Shown piece after piece: positions 8,388-18,744 of a DNA stretch of 64,000 nucleotides. How positions within the stretch are numbered: position 1 is the stretch's first letter; each line of letters opens with the position of its first letter. The notes beneath the pieces were generated by a model, which saw only the letters and a program-made list of their open reading frames with translations, searched no databases and was not told the origin of the DNA. The stretch lies in the NCBI RefSeq assembly GCF_020151015.1, contig NZ_CP083747.1, positions 62,001 through 126,000 on the forward strand. The letters run 5' to 3'. This DNA is from Pseudomonas sp. p1(2021b) (GTDB lineage: Bacteria; Pseudomonadota; Gammaproteobacteria; Pseudomonadales; Pseudomonadaceae). The translations under genes were made by a program, and so were the position numbers.

Positions 8388-8535
8388 CGAACCCGCCCGG
8401 CGCACACCTGCTGCCGGGCCAGGGCGCCGGGGCTGCGCAGGCGCGATGAACACGGCGGCAGGGCTTGAATGACGCCGCCCCTTGGGCTCACCCTTTGCAC
8501 CTGCCAGAAACCACCACCCACCCGCAGGAACCCCG

Positions 8536-8643
8536 ATGCAACCCACGCCTCCCCAGCTGATCCGCGAAACCTTCCCCGTCGGGCCTTTGCAGTGCAACTG
8601 CAAAGCCTGGCGTCATGCCGGGGCCTTAAAGTACAGCCTGTAA
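8536..8643 (+). pseudogene. N-terminal stub of an MBL-fold metallo-hydrolase gene
   Basis: The first 22 codons from ATG 8536 read MQPTPPQLIRETFPVGPLQC-N-C, which I recognise as the usual N-terminus of a Pseudomonas metallo-beta-lactamase-fold hydrolase. After about base 8602 the protein similarity stops and the frame runs into an unrelated tail ending at the TAA at 8641. The break coincides with a change in character of the DNA and marks a recombination junction. Confidence 0.5.
8585..8605. repeat. Perfect 9-3-9 palindrome at the truncation point
   Basis: CTTTGCAGT (8585-8593), GCA, ACTGCAAAG (8597-8605). It sits exactly where the metallo-hydrolase gene is cut. It has the shape of a recombinase core site, but part of it is explained by the native coding sequence, so its meaning is open. 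Confidence 0.4.
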
Positions 8644-9157
8644 GCGTTAAATCCCTTTATTTCCCTGGGCTGCGTCGGCGCTCTCGATAATCGTCGATCA
8701 CGCTGAATCATCATTATTCACAGCTTCAGTGTGACAAAAGTGTGCCATGGTGGTTGCGCGGATGACTGCCAATGATTAGTCTGAATACGAACGCGCCGGC
8801 GAGGTACGAGAAATGCCCTGGCCTGAGGCCCCCCACTATCTGTTAATGGTGTGGCAGCCGATGAAGGTTAGCAGGGTCCCTCGGCCCGGCACCGTGGCAG
8901 TAGTAAGCGGACGAGACTGTCACGGAAGAAAGGATGCCCTCTCTCGGGGGTAATCGCCTGATTGACACCAAGCTACCGGCATTGATGGGGCCGGAAAATA
9001 ATCGGCGCGGTGCGGAGGAAAGCGTGGGCGACTGTGGGTACAACCCCGCGTCTGGATGATCGCATCCTGGAACTGAAGCAGCAGTTCCACTTGCTCAATC
9101 ACCAGCGCTGCCGTGGACCCATCCAAACCTGACCTTCTGGTCGGGCGAGGATGAATC
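8644..9157. other. 514-base stretch without a recognisable gene, left of the replication genes
   Basis: No frame here has the length, codon use or ribosome site of a gene. GC content is lower than to the left. It precedes the helix-turn-helix and Rep genes, where an origin or control region would be expected, but I could not find clear tandem iterons. The sequence GACCTTCTGGTC at 9131-9142, just before the next gene, is a small hairpin. Confidence 0.5.
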
Positions 9158-9445
9158 ATGTCGCTCGAAAAGCTTCTCACCGTTACTGATCTCGCTGAGA
9201 TCCTAGGCCGGTCTACCGGCACCATCAAAAACCAGCATTCAAAGAATCCCTCGCGCTTGCCTCCTGTTTGCCGCATTCCTGGTGCAGGCAGACTATTGTG
9301 GCGTCGTGCGGATGTTGAGAGTTGGCTGCAGCTGCATGTTGTTCAACTCGACTTAATTGACTCTGCTGGGCCTGTCGCAAAACGAAAGCCTGGTCGACCT
9401 CGGAAGTCCGAGCGAATGACTCAGCGAGGAGGCACTTATGCATAA
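9158..9445 (+). CDS. Small helix-turn-helix DNA-binding protein next to rep
   Basis: 95 residues. The N-terminal half (LTVTDLAEILGRSTGTIKNQ, then RLLWRRADVESWL) is an excisionase/MerR-like winged helix; the C-terminal half ends in a basic KRKPGRPRKS stretch, an AT-hook-like DNA contact. GAGGA lies upstream of the ATG. It overlaps the following rep gene by 8 bases, so it is probably a regulator of replication or copy number. The function is inferred from position. Confidence 0.65.
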   Translation: MSLEKLLTVTDLAEILGRSTGTIKNQHSKNPSRLPPVCRIPGAGRLLWRRADVESWLQLHVVQLDLIDSAGPVAKRKPGRPRKSERMTQRGGTYA

Positions 9446-9608
9446 GTGCCATAAGGTCACAAAGTCCAATAGCCTGATCGCAGCAAGCTATAGATTAACT
9501 CTCAATGAACATCGCCTAGTCTTGGCTGCTATTAGTCAGATTGATCCCAGAAAACCGTTACCTCGTCCTATTCGGGTTTGCGCTCATGATTTTGCAGAGT
9601 TGTATGAT
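9438..9608 (+). pseudogene. Plasmid replication initiator (Rep_3 type), N-terminal 57 codons only
   Basis: The surviving part reads KVTKSNSLIAASYRLTLNEH and LVLAAISQIDPRKPLP, the typical start of iteron-plasmid initiator proteins (N-terminal winged helix of the Rep_3 family). Codon 57 abuts the left inverted repeat of the transposon at 9609. The remainder of the gene is not found at the other end of the transposon (19729 onward), so this copy is broken and cannot drive replication unless the rest lies elsewhere and another Rep exists. Confidence 0.7.
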
Positions 9609-9646
9609 GGGGTTTGGGGAGCAATGGAACAGAAAGTGCACTTAAG
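9609..9646 (+). repeat. Left inverted repeat (IRL) of the Tn3-family transposon
   Basis: 38 bases starting GGGGTTTGGGGAGCAATGG and ending GTGCACTTAAG. It matches the reverse complement of 19691-19728 at 37 of 38 positions. The tnpR stop codon lies 2 bases inside it. Confidence 0.95.
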
Positions 9647-9648
9647 CC

Positions 9649-10578
9649 CTACCAGCGCCGTTCAGAGCCTTCTTCCCAGGCATCGGCTTCGATAAAGCAG
9701 TTGCGCATGTCGGCTTCCTGGCTGATCTCGGTCAGCAAGTCATGCACGGTCTTGTCCAGCTCATCGTCGCTCCGATACGGAATGGCCAGTTCGTAGTTGC
9801 CCGACTCCAGCCGTTTCATACTGTAGGGCTCCAAGCAGTAGCGCTCGATATTTTCCTTGGCCCGTTTCCGGCCGCGAACGAACTTGCTGTTGTTCACCAC
9901 CGCCAGGCGCAGCGTGACGGTGGCCACCTGCTCGGCGGCGGGCTCTGCCGGCGACGCGACATTGCGTTGCTGACCTCGCGGCTGGGCGCTCTTCTGGTGT
10001 GCGCCGATCTCAACACCACGATGGCGCAGGTAGCTGTACAGCGTGCTCTTGGAGATGTGTAACTTCTCGCCGATGGCGCTGACGCTCAGGCGGCCCTCGC
10101 GGTACAGCGTCTCGGCCGCCATGGAGGTGGCCTCGGCCTTGGCTGGGAGGCCCTTGGGACGGCCACCGATCCGGCCCCGCGCCCGCGCGGCCGACAAACC
10201 CGCCTGAGTCCGCTCGCGGATCAGCTCGCGCTCGAACTCGGCCAGCGAGGCAAACAGGTTGAACACCAAGCGACCTTGGGCGTGGGTGGTGTCGATTGGG
10301 TCATTCAGGCTCTGCAAGCCGACCTTGCGCTCTGCCAGCTCGCCGACCAGCTCGACCAGGTGTTTGAGGGAGCGCCCGAGGCGATCCAGCTTCCAGATCA
10401 CCACGGTGTCGCCCGCTCGAACATGGGCTAGCAACTTGTCCAACTCCGGCCGGGCGCTTTTCGCGCCGCTGGCGATGTCTTGATAGATGCGTTCGCACCC
10501 GGCCTGTTTCAGGGCATCGACCTGGAGGTCGGCGTTCTGATCCCGAGTGCTCACCCGCGCATAACCGATCTTCATCAA
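9649..10578 (-). CDS. tnpR: Serine resolvase TnpR with a long C-terminal extension
   Basis: 309 residues, well above the usual 185 or so. The catalytic domain is complete: MKIGYARVSTRDQN with the nucleophile Ser, then RPELDKLLAHVRAGDTVVIWKLDRLGRS and EFERELIRERTQAGLSAARARGR. A helix-turn-helix follows (LSVSAIGEKLHISKSTLYSYLRHRG). About 110 further residues of unknown fold form the C-terminus. It resolves cointegrates after replicative transposition at a res site, expected in the 198-base gap before the antitoxin gene. Two adjacent ATGs are possible starts. Confidence 0.92.
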   Translation of the reverse strand: MMKIGYARVSTRDQNADLQVDALKQAGCERIYQDIASGAKSARPELDKLLAHVRAGDTVVIWKLDRLGRSLKHLVELVGELAERKVGLQSLNDPIDTTHAQGRLVFNLFASLAEFERELIRERTQAGLSAARARGRIGGRPKGLPAKAEATSMAAETLYREGRLSVSAIGEKLHISKSTLYSYLRHRGVEIGAHQKSAQPRGQQRNVASPAEPAAEQVATVTLRLAVVNNSKFVRGRKRAKENIERYCLEPYSMKRLESGNYELAIPYRSDDELDKTVHDLLTEISQEADMRNCFIEADAWEEGSERRW

Positions 10579-10776
10579 AAGTACCGTTTACTCGACTACG
10601 TTAGTAATAGTTGAACTTTGATTAAGCGTACCAGTTATTTGAACCGTAGCGCAGGTAGGTTAACCAGCCGATTCCTGTCCACTTAAAGTTCGGCAAAACG
10701 AAGGTTTTTTTGAACCATTGCATAGCCCTTTGTGATTGGCGTATAAACACACAAACACCTACTAGCGGGGAACGCC
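10579..10776. promoter_or_regulatory. Divergent promoter region and probable res site
   Basis: 198 bases between tnpR (minus) and the antitoxin gene (plus), AT-richer than its neighbours, with short partial inverted repeats such as TACGTTAGTAATAG and GGTTAACC. In Tn3 elements the resolution site lies here. I place it by position only. Confidence 0.45.
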
Positions 10777-11016
10777 ATGAATACGATTCGCTGGAATGTC
10801 GCCGTCTCGGCCGACACCGACCAGTCGCTTCGGATGTTTCTGGCCAGCCAGGGCGGTGGCCGGAAAGGCGACCTGTCGCGCTTCATTGAAGAGGCGGTGC
10901 GGGCCCACATCCTGGAACTGACGGCCGAACAGGCCAAGGCCGCTAATGCCCATCTGAGCGAGGCAGAGCTGACCGAAGCGGTTGACGAAGCGCTCGACTG
11001 GGCACGTAAGCGCTGA
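10777..11016 (+). CDS. Ribbon-helix-helix antitoxin
   Basis: 79 residues: an N-terminal RHH DNA-binding fold (IRWNVAVSADTDQSLRMFLA...RKGDLSRFIEEAVRAHILEL) and a flexible acidic C-terminus that would wrap the toxin. Its stop codon overlaps the toxin ATG (TGATG at 11014-11018), as in coupled toxin-antitoxin pairs. The pair is inserted between tnpR and tnpA, a position reported for several Tn3-family elements, where it may keep the transposon in the population or tune transposase expression. Confidence 0.85.
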   Translation: MNTIRWNVAVSADTDQSLRMFLASQGGGRKGDLSRFIEEAVRAHILELTAEQAKAANAHLSEAELTEAVDEALDWARKR

Positions 11017-11426
11017 TGCGGGTCGTGTTGGATACCAACATCCTGTTCAGCGCACTGATCTCGCCGCATGGCGCGCCCGATGCGATCTACCGTGCCTGGC
11101 GGGCGGCGCGTTTCGAGGTAGTGACCTCGCGGATGCAGCTCGATGAAATCCGCCGAGCCAGCCGCTACCCCAAGCTCCAGGCCATCCTTCAGCCCGCCAA
11201 AGTGGGAGCCATGATCAATAACCTGCAACGGGCTGTGGTACTGGAGCGTCTGACCATCGAGGTCGAAGCCGATGATCCGGATGACTCGTTTCTGCTGGCC
11301 ATGGCCCTGGCAGGCGATGCGGACTACCTGGTGACCGGTGATCGCCGCGCCGGCCTGCTGCAACGCGGGCACATCGAACGCACGCGGATTGTCACGCCCG
11401 CCGTGTTCTGCGCCGAGGTGCTGTGA
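11016..11426 (+). CDS. PIN-domain toxin (VapC-like RNase)
   Basis: 136 residues with the PIN-domain acidic set: VVLDTNILFSAL (first Asp, residue 6), QLDEIRRAS (Glu), DDPDDSFLLAMALAGDADYLVTGDR (two further Asp). PIN toxins cleave RNA, often tRNA or rRNA, when freed from antitoxin. It ends 3 bases before tnpA, so antitoxin, toxin and transposase are probably one transcript. Confidence 0.87.
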   Translation: MRVVLDTNILFSALISPHGAPDAIYRAWRAARFEVVTSRMQLDEIRRASRYPKLQAILQPAKVGAMINNLQRAVVLERLTIEVEADDPDDSFLLAMALAGDADYLVTGDRRAGLLQRGHIERTRIVTPAVFCAEVL

Positions 11427-11429
11427 TCG

Positions 11430-14426
11430 ATGCCGGTCGGTTTTCTGACCCAGGAGCAACGCGACGGTTTTGGCCGCTATGTCGATGCCCCCAGTCGTGA
11501 GGAGCTGGAACGCTACTTCCACCTGAGCGACGACGACCACAAAATCCTCCTACCGCTGCGCGGCGAGCACAACCGCCTTGGCTACGCCACCCAACTGACC
11601 AGCATCCGCTACCTGGGCACTTTTCCCGACGACTTTTCAGCCGTCCCCCAAGAGGTGCTGCAAGCGCTCAGTCGCCAGTTAGGCATTACCGATCCAACTT
11701 GTATCCTGGCCTATGCCGAAACCCGCCAACGTCAACGTCATGCCGCCGAGATTCAGGAGCGTTACGGCTATCGGGTGTTTGCTGATTCCAGCGTCGGCTT
11801 TCGACTTGCCCGCTGGCTGTATGCGCTCTGTTGGACAGGGACAGATCGTCCTGGCGAGTTGTTCAATCGGGCGACGACCTGGTTGCTGACGCACAAGGTT
11901 TTACTGCCCGGCGTCACCGTTCTGGAACGGTTCATCGCCCAACTGCGCAGCCGGGTCGAAGAACGCCTCTGGCTAACCCTTGGCCGCAGTGTGAGCGAGG
12001 CGCAACGGCAGCAGCTACAGGACTTGCTGCTGGTCGCCGAAGGCAACCGCAGTTCCCGGCTGGATCAACTGCGCTCCGGCCCGGTGATGGTCAGTGGCCC
12101 CGCACTGATTCGGGCGCTGCGCCGGCTTGATGACGTGCGCGGCATCGGCATCGCCTTGCCAGCGGCGGCGCACATCCCGCCCAGCCGTATCGCGGCCCTG
12201 GCTCGCTTCGCCAACACCGCCAAGGTCACGGCGATCAACCGGCTGCCGGCGTCGCGGCGGATGGCGACACTGGTGGCGTTCGCCCTGTGCCTGGAGGCCA
12301 CCGCGCACGACGACGCCCTGGAGGTCCTGGAAGCGCTGTTACGCGACCTGTTCAGCAACGCGGAGAAGGCCGACAAGAAAGCCCGCATGCGCAGCCTGAA
12401 AGACCTGGATCGCTCGGCGGCGACGCTCGCCGCCGCGTGCAAGGTCGTGCTGGACAGCTCAATCAGCGATGACAACGTGCGCGCCCGGCTGTTCAACGAC
12501 CTGCCGAGGGCCTCGCTGGAGAAAGCCCTGGAAGATGTCAATGCGCTGATCCGCCCGGTTGACGATGTGTATTTTCTCGCCCTGGAGGCGCGCTACCGCA
12601 GTGTGCGCCGTTTCCTGCCCGACCTGCTCAAGCACATCCGCTTCGGCTTCAGCCCGGCCGGCAAAGGCGTGGTCGCCGGCCTGGATTGGTTGCAGCTGAA
12701 CCTGCCCCGCCGGAAACCGGAGGATGACGCGCCGCAGGAGATCGTGGCCAAGGCTTGGCAGAAGCACATTACCCGCGAGGATGGCTCCCTCGACATGGGC
12801 GCCTATGTGTTCTGCACGCTCGATGCGCTGCGCACGGCCCTGCGCCGGCGCGACGTGTTCGTCTCGCCCAGTTGGCGCTATGCCGACCCGCGTCTCGGCC
12901 TGCTCGACGGTGCCGAATGGCTGGCGGCGCGGCCGATCATCTGCCGCTCGCTGGGCCTGACCATTGACGCCGGCACCACCTTGGATGCGCTGAGCGCCGA
13001 GTTGGATGCGACCTGGCAGGCGGTCGCGGCCCGCCTACCCGACAACCCCGCGATCCAGCTGAGCGAGAACGCCGAGGGCAAGACCGAGCTCTCGCTCGGC
13101 ACACTGGACAAGCTGGAGGAGCCGAACTCGCTGCTGCAACTGCGAGCAGCCGTGGCTGATCTGATGCCGCGTGTCGATCTGCCGGAAATCCTCTTGGAAA
13201 TCGCCGCTCGCACCGGCTTCGCCGAGGCCTTCACCCATGTGTCCGAGCGCAATGCGCGGGCCGACAACCTGGTCACCAGCCTCTGCGCGGTGCTGCTGGG
13301 TGGGGCCTGCAACACCGGCCTGGAGCCGCTGATCCGCACCGACAATCAGGCGCTACGCCGCGACCGGCTGTCCTGGGTCAGCCAGAACTATATCCGTGAC
13401 GACACGCTGTCAGTGGCAAACGCCATTCTGGTGGGGGCGCAGAGCCAACTGGAGCTGGCCCAGGTCTGGGGCGGCGGCGAGGTCGCCTCCGCCGATGGCA
13501 TGCGCTTCGTGGTACCGGTGCGCACCGTGCATGCTGGCCCCAACCCGAAGTATTTCGGCACCGGCCGGGGCGTCACCTGGTACAACTTGATTTCCGATCA
13601 GTTCTCCGGCCTCAACGCCATCACCGTGCCCGGCACCCTGCGCGACAGCCTGGTGCTGCTGGCCGTGGTGCTGGAACAGCAGACCGAGTTGCAGCCGACG
13701 CAGATCATGACCGACACCGGGGCCTACAGCGATGTGGTGTTTGGGCTGTTCCGCCTGCTCGGCTACCACTTCAGCCCGCGCCTGGCCGACGTCGGCGGTA
13801 CCCGTTTCTGGCGCACGCGCCCGGAGGCGGATTACGGCAAACTCAACGGCCTGGCCCGGCAGTCGGTCAAGCTCGATCTGATCGCCGAGCACTGGGACGA
13901 CCTGCTACGCCTGGCCGGCTCGCTCAAGCTCGGCCGAGTGCCGGCCACCGGCATCATGCGCACCCTGCAAACAGGGGATCGTCCCACCCGCCTGGCCCAG
14001 GCGCTGGCTGAGTTCGGTCGCATCGAGAAGACCTTGCACACCCTGACCTACATCGACGACGAGTCCAAGCGCCGCGCCACCCTGACCCAGCTGAACCGGG
14101 GCGAAGGCCGCCACAGCCTGGCCCGCGCCGTGTTCCACGGCAAACGCGGCGAGCTGCGCCAGCGCTACCGCGAAGGCCAGGAGGACCAGCTCGGCGCCCT
14201 CGGCCTGGTGGTGAACATCATCGTGCTGTGGAACACCCTCTACATGACGGCGGCCGTAGAACGGCTCAGGCAGCACGGCTACCCGGTGCTGGAGGAGGAT
14301 GTCGCGCGGCTCTCGCCACTGATCCACGAGCACATCAACATGCTGGGCCGTTACTCCTTCGCGGTGCCGGAAGAGGTTACCCGCGGCGAACTGCGGCCGC
14401 TGCGCAATCCGGACGACGACCAGTAG
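11430..14426 (+). CDS. tnpA: Tn3-family transposase TnpA
   Basis: 998 residues, full length for the family. N-terminal DNA-binding region begins LTQEQRDGFGRY; the RNase H-like catalytic core is in the C-terminal third with Asp in ASADGMRFVVPV, Asp in QIMTDTGAYSD and Glu in QLNRGEGRHSLARAVFHGKRGELRQRY. GPNPKYFGTGRGVTWYN is typical of the family. It cuts at the 38-base ends and joins them to the target by replicative transposition. Complete, so the element may be active. Confidence 0.96.
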   Translation: MPVGFLTQEQRDGFGRYVDAPSREELERYFHLSDDDHKILLPLRGEHNRLGYATQLTSIRYLGTFPDDFSAVPQEVLQALSRQLGITDPTCILAYAETRQRQRHAAEIQERYGYRVFADSSVGFRLARWLYALCWTGTDRPGELFNRATTWLLTHKVLLPGVTVLERFIAQLRSRVEERLWLTLGRSVSEAQRQQLQDLLLVAEGNRSSRLDQLRSGPVMVSGPALIRALRRLDDVRGIGIALPAAAHIPPSRIAALARFANTAKVTAINRLPASRRMATLVAFALCLEATAHDDALEVLEALLRDLFSNAEKADKKARMRSLKDLDRSAATLAAACKVVLDSSISDDNVRARLFNDLPRASLEKALEDVNALIRPVDDVYFLALEARYRSVRRFLPDLLKHIRFGFSPAGKGVVAGLDWLQLNLPRRKPEDDAPQEIVAKAWQKHITREDGSLDMGAYVFCTLDALRTALRRRDVFVSPSWRYADPRLGLLDGAEWLAARPIICRSLGLTIDAGTTLDALSAELDATWQAVAARLPDNPAIQLSENAEGKTELSLGTLDKLEEPNSLLQLRAAVADLMPRVDLPEILLEIAARTGFAEAFTHVSERNARADNLVTSLCAVLLGGACNTGLEPLIRTDNQALRRDRLSWVSQNYIRDDTLSVANAILVGAQSQLELAQVWGGGEVASADGMRFVVPVRTVHAGPNPKYFGTGRGVTWYNLISDQFSGLNAITVPGTLRDSLVLLAVVLEQQTELQPTQIMTDTGAYSDVVFGLFRLLGYHFSPRLADVGGTRFWRTRPEADYGKLNGLARQSVKLDLIAEHWDDLLRLAGSLKLGRVPATGIMRTLQTGDRPTRLAQALAEFGRIEKTLHTLTYIDDESKRRATLTQLNRGEGRHSLARAVFHGKRGELRQRYREGQEDQLGALGLVVNIIVLWNTLYMTAAVERLRQHGYPVLEEDVARLSPLIHEHINMLGRYSFAVPEEVTRGELRPLRNPDDDQ

Positions 14427-14563
14427 GTGTAACGGCCTGGGTTCGAAATCGGCCGGGCACCGCACTCGATGCCACTTCCAGCTCAGACGGATTGCGACTG
14501 ACGGAGTCCTCGGGCTCACGCTTTCTGCGACCAGCAAGAGCCACTTTTCCGGTGCAGCGCGAA

Positions 14564-14776
14564 TTAGCCGTCCTGACGGGTACTGACCTTTTGTGTGCAG
14601 GGGTGATCAGGCTCGGATGCCGCCCTCTTATCTGCTCGCGACATGAAACGCTGATAGCACTCCAGGCCACAGAAGTGCACGACATACTCGGAACCTTCCG
14701 GCGTCAGTGCGGCGTCAAGGGGAATGTCCTTGCAGCATTCGCAGCAGCTGATGGTGGAGGTGTTGTTTGTGTTCAT
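14564..14776 (-). CDS. DUF3330 zinc-finger-like protein at the end of the mer operon
   Basis: 70 residues when started at the ATG at 14776, chosen because GGAGGAACCCCC lies directly upstream; an ATG at 14800 is less well placed. It has a cysteine-rich centre (CCECCKDIP and [11 protein letters not shown]), the DUF3330 pattern resembling a small treble-clef or MYM zinc site. The family is common at the 3' end of mer operons on transposons; its role is not established. It is followed by 137 bases without a gene before tnpA ends. Confidence 0.75.
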   Translation of the reverse strand: MNTNNTSTISCCECCKDIPLDAALTPEGSEYVVHFCGLECYQRFMSRADKRAASEPDHPCTQKVSTRQDG

Positions 14777-14899
14777 GATGGGGGTTCCTCCATCGTCCAA
14801 GAAAACCTAGCAACGCTTTCCCCCCGTGACTGAGCGCCGATCGACCTGCAGCCTCCCTGCCCAACTCGGCAGTGGTGGTCGCGCCGTGCTCCGAGCGGG

Positions 14900-15136
14900 T
14901 CACGGTCGCTTCCGAAAGGCCTGCAATGCCGCTCGCAGGAAGAGGATGAAGAAAACCGCCAGCACGAGCGTCGCGAGGCTCCACTGCTCGCTGACGAACG
15001 CGCCGGCCGCTGTCCCCGAAAGCAGCAATGCCAGCACCGGCAGATGGCAAGGGCAGGTGAGCGCGGCGAGCACGCCCCAGGTGTAAGCACGCCAGCGGAA
15101 GACCTTGCTTGACTCAACGTGATCGGCGTTACGCAT
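14900..15136 (-). CDS. merE: Mercury transport protein MerE
   Basis: 78 residues, two membrane helices, with the MerE cysteine-histidine motif CPCHLP at the end of helix 1. MerE is a small inner-membrane carrier implicated in uptake of mercuric and methylmercury ions. It overlaps merD by 8 bases. Confidence 0.93.
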   Translation of the reverse strand: MRNADHVESSKVFRWRAYTWGVLAALTCPCHLPVLALLLSGTAAGAFVSEQWSLATLVLAVFFILFLRAALQAFRKRP

Positions 15137-15491
15137 AGGCAGAACCTTCGCCGGCGCAATGAGTCAGCCCGGCCAGCTGGGTTGCCACTGCGGCTAAGGC
15201 CGCCTGCCGTGCCGTGACTAGCCGGAGCAGGCACTCGACGCAGCCGATCAAGTCGGCGCCATCGTCCGCATCGAGCGCCCGGCAGAGCCGTGCCAATTCG
15301 TCGAGCCCGATACCAGACTCGAAGGCGGCGCGCACGAAGCGCAGACGCGCCAGGGACCGCTCATCGAAAATGCCGTAACCGCTCTCCGTGCGCCGCGCGG
15401 GGTGCAGCAAGCCACGCAGCACATAGTCGCGCACCACATGCACGCTGACGCCCGCGTCCTCGGCCAGTCTGGATATGGTGTAGGCATTCAT
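15129..15491 (-). CDS. merD: Mercury operon co-regulator MerD
   Basis: 120 residues. N-terminal MerR-like helix-turn-helix ([29 protein letters not shown]), typical MerD length. MerD lowers mer expression after induction by displacing MerR from the operator. The start at 15491 is the family start and overlaps the stop of the preceding membrane-protein gene as TGATG, so the two are coupled. Confidence 0.93.
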   Translation of the reverse strand: MNAYTISRLAEDAGVSVHVVRDYVLRGLLHPARRTESGYGIFDERSLARLRFVRAAFESGIGLDELARLCRALDADDGADLIGCVECLLRLVTARQAALAAVATQLAGLTHCAGEGSAYA

Positions 15492-15907
15492 CACCGACAC
15501 TCCCGGTCTTCCCCGCAAACTAGGGCGCTCAGATATTTCCTTCCGGCTAGGCGTTCAGGTAGCCAGATGAGCAATGGCGTAACCCCTAGTGCCAGGAGCA
15601 ACCACAGCCGGGAGTGATACTCGCCGTTTGGGGCAAACCCATAAGCCAGCAGCGCACCCAGCGCGAGCATCAGGAAATACGGCCCGGTGATGTAGCAGTG
15701 AAGGCGGCGACAGCGCGCGGCGTTGACCAGGCAGGCGCCGCCCATCACGAGTAGCGCGGCGCTCGCTGCCAGGAACAACGCAGGGCGTCGATCCGCCAGA
15801 ACAAGCGCTATGGTCGCCACGACGGCAGGCAGCCCCCATAAGCTGATTACCTGCCAGGTCTTGCGCAGGCTGTCGCGACTGCCGAGATCGCTTGCCGTGT
15901 CGTTCAT
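15491..15907 (-). CDS. Four-helix membrane protein inserted between merA and merD
   Basis: 138 residues with four hydrophobic stretches (about 19-38, 43-63, 72-91 and 100-119) and cysteines at 59, 66, 71, 131 and 137; three of them cluster as [13 protein letters not shown] around the second loop. GAGGT precedes the ATG. It is not MerF, MerG or MerB by length or motif and I do not know a name for it. Its place between merA and merD, tight spacing to both and loop cysteines make a role in mercury handling plausible; that is inference. Confidence 0.8.
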   Translation of the reverse strand: MNDTASDLGSRDSLRKTWQVISLWGLPAVVATIALVLADRRPALFLAASAALLVMGGACLVNAARCRRLHCYITGPYFLMLALGALLAYGFAPNGEYHSRLWLLLALGVTPLLIWLPERLAGRKYLSALVCGEDRECR

Positions 15908-15927
15908 GCTTCAACCTCGCGCGCTCA

Positions 15928-17622
<1,695 letters not shown>

Positions 17623-18054
17623 TCATTTTGGCGGAGTCGGACAGGACGTCGGGGAGCAACGGCGGTGGGCGGGCGACACGAGATCCCAGATGGACACCCC
17701 AAACATGAGGGCCAGGCCGATATAGAGCAGCCAGCCGCTCCGCCAGCCGTGAGCCAGCATCAAATACACCGCTATCAGCACCAGGGCCGGGCCGATCAGG
17801 CCAGGCGCAGCGCGTCGCCACTGCCGGTGACTGAACCCGCCGAGGGCATTGACGAGCAGGGCCAGCCCGGCAAATAACGGCAGCAGCGTGGTGATGAACA
17901 GGCCTTCCCACTGGCTCAGAAAGCCCAGACCGATCGCGGCCCCCAGACCGGCAAGGGCGGGGAAACACGAGGCACAGCCTATGGCAGAAATCAGCACGCC
18001 AACGGACCCGGCTTTGTCACCGATCCGCGTGAACAAATTGAAAGGGTTTGCCAT
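17623..18054 (-). CDS. merC: Mercury transporter MerC
   Basis: 143 residues, four membrane helices, with the first-helix mercury-binding pair in IGCASCFPALA and further cysteines at the C-terminus (RRCSPTSC). MerC is an alternative inner-membrane Hg(II) importer. It begins 12 bases after merP ends. Confidence 0.94.
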   Translation of the reverse strand: MANPFNLFTRIGDKAGSVGVLISAIGCASCFPALAGLGAAIGLGFLSQWEGLFITTLLPLFAGLALLVNALGGFSHRQWRRAAPGLIGPALVLIAVYLMLAHGWRSGWLLYIGLALMFGVSIWDLVSPAHRRCSPTSCPTPPK

Positions 18055-18066
18055 CGGAATGCCCGC

Positions 18067-18345
18067 CTACTGCTTGACGCTGGACGGGTAGCCGGCGTCC
18101 TCGGTCGCCTTAGTCAGCGCCTGGACATTGGTCTTGGCATCATCGAAGGTGACGATGGCCTCGCGGTTCTCATAGCTCACCTCGGCCTTGGTCACGCCCT
18201 CGACCTTGGTCAGCGCCTTCTTCACCGTGATCGGGCAAGCGGCGCAGGTCATGCCCGGCACCGCCAGAGTGACGGTCTGCGTGGCCGCCCAGGCAGGTGC
18301 GGCGACTAGGGTGGCGAGGGCGAAGGATGCAAGCAGTTTTTTCAT
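18067..18345 (-). CDS. merP: Periplasmic mercury-binding protein MerP
   Basis: 92 residues: signal peptide (MKKLLASFALATLVAAPAWA) and one HMA domain with the GMTCAACPITVKKAL metal site. It binds Hg(II) in the periplasm and hands it to MerT. GGAG precedes the start. Confidence 0.97.
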   Translation of the reverse strand: MKKLLASFALATLVAAPAWAATQTVTLAVPGMTCAACPITVKKALTKVEGVTKAEVSYENREAIVTFDDAKTNVQALTKATEDAGYPSSVKQ

Positions 18346-18358
18346 GGCGGACTCCTGA

Positions 18359-18709
18359 TCAGTAGAACAAGGGAAGGATGTAGGGGAAGCCGAGCGCGAC
18401 CAGCACCAAGGCCGTTACCAGCCCGAACAGCAGCTTGTAGGTGGTGCGTACCTGGGGCACGGCGCAGACCTCACCCGGTTTGCAGACTTGAGCCGGGCGG
18501 AAAATGCGTCGCCAGGCGAAGAACAGCGCGACTAACGCCGCACCGATGAAGAGCGGGCGGTAAGGTTCCAGCACGGTCAGGTTGCCGATCCAGGCCCCGC
18601 TGAATCCCAGTGCGATCAGAACCAGCGGCCCAAGACAGCAAGTCGAGGCGAGAATCGCCGCAAGCCCCCCGGCGACAAGAGGGGCGCGCCCGTTTGATGG
18701 TTCAGACAT
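18359..18709 (-). CDS. merT: Mercury transporter MerT
   Basis: 116 residues, three membrane helices, vicinal cysteine pair in helix 1 (ILASTCCLGPL) and the loop pair VCKPGEVCAVP. The start at 18709 (MSEPSNGRAP) is taken because AAAGGAG lies just upstream and the protein then has normal MerT length. First gene of the mer operon. Confidence 0.96.
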   Translation of the reverse strand: MSEPSNGRAPLVAGGLAAILASTCCLGPLVLIALGFSGAWIGNLTVLEPYRPLFIGAALVALFFAWRRIFRPAQVCKPGEVCAVPQVRTTYKLLFGLVTALVLVALGFPYILPLFY

Positions 18710-18744
18710 GCATTTCTCCTTTCGAGCATGTGAGCGATGGTTTA

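Noticed and set aside
9438..9695. 85-residue frame as an intact small gene
   Set aside because: Only the first 57 codons belong to the plasmid; the rest is read from the transposon end, so it is a truncated Rep gene.
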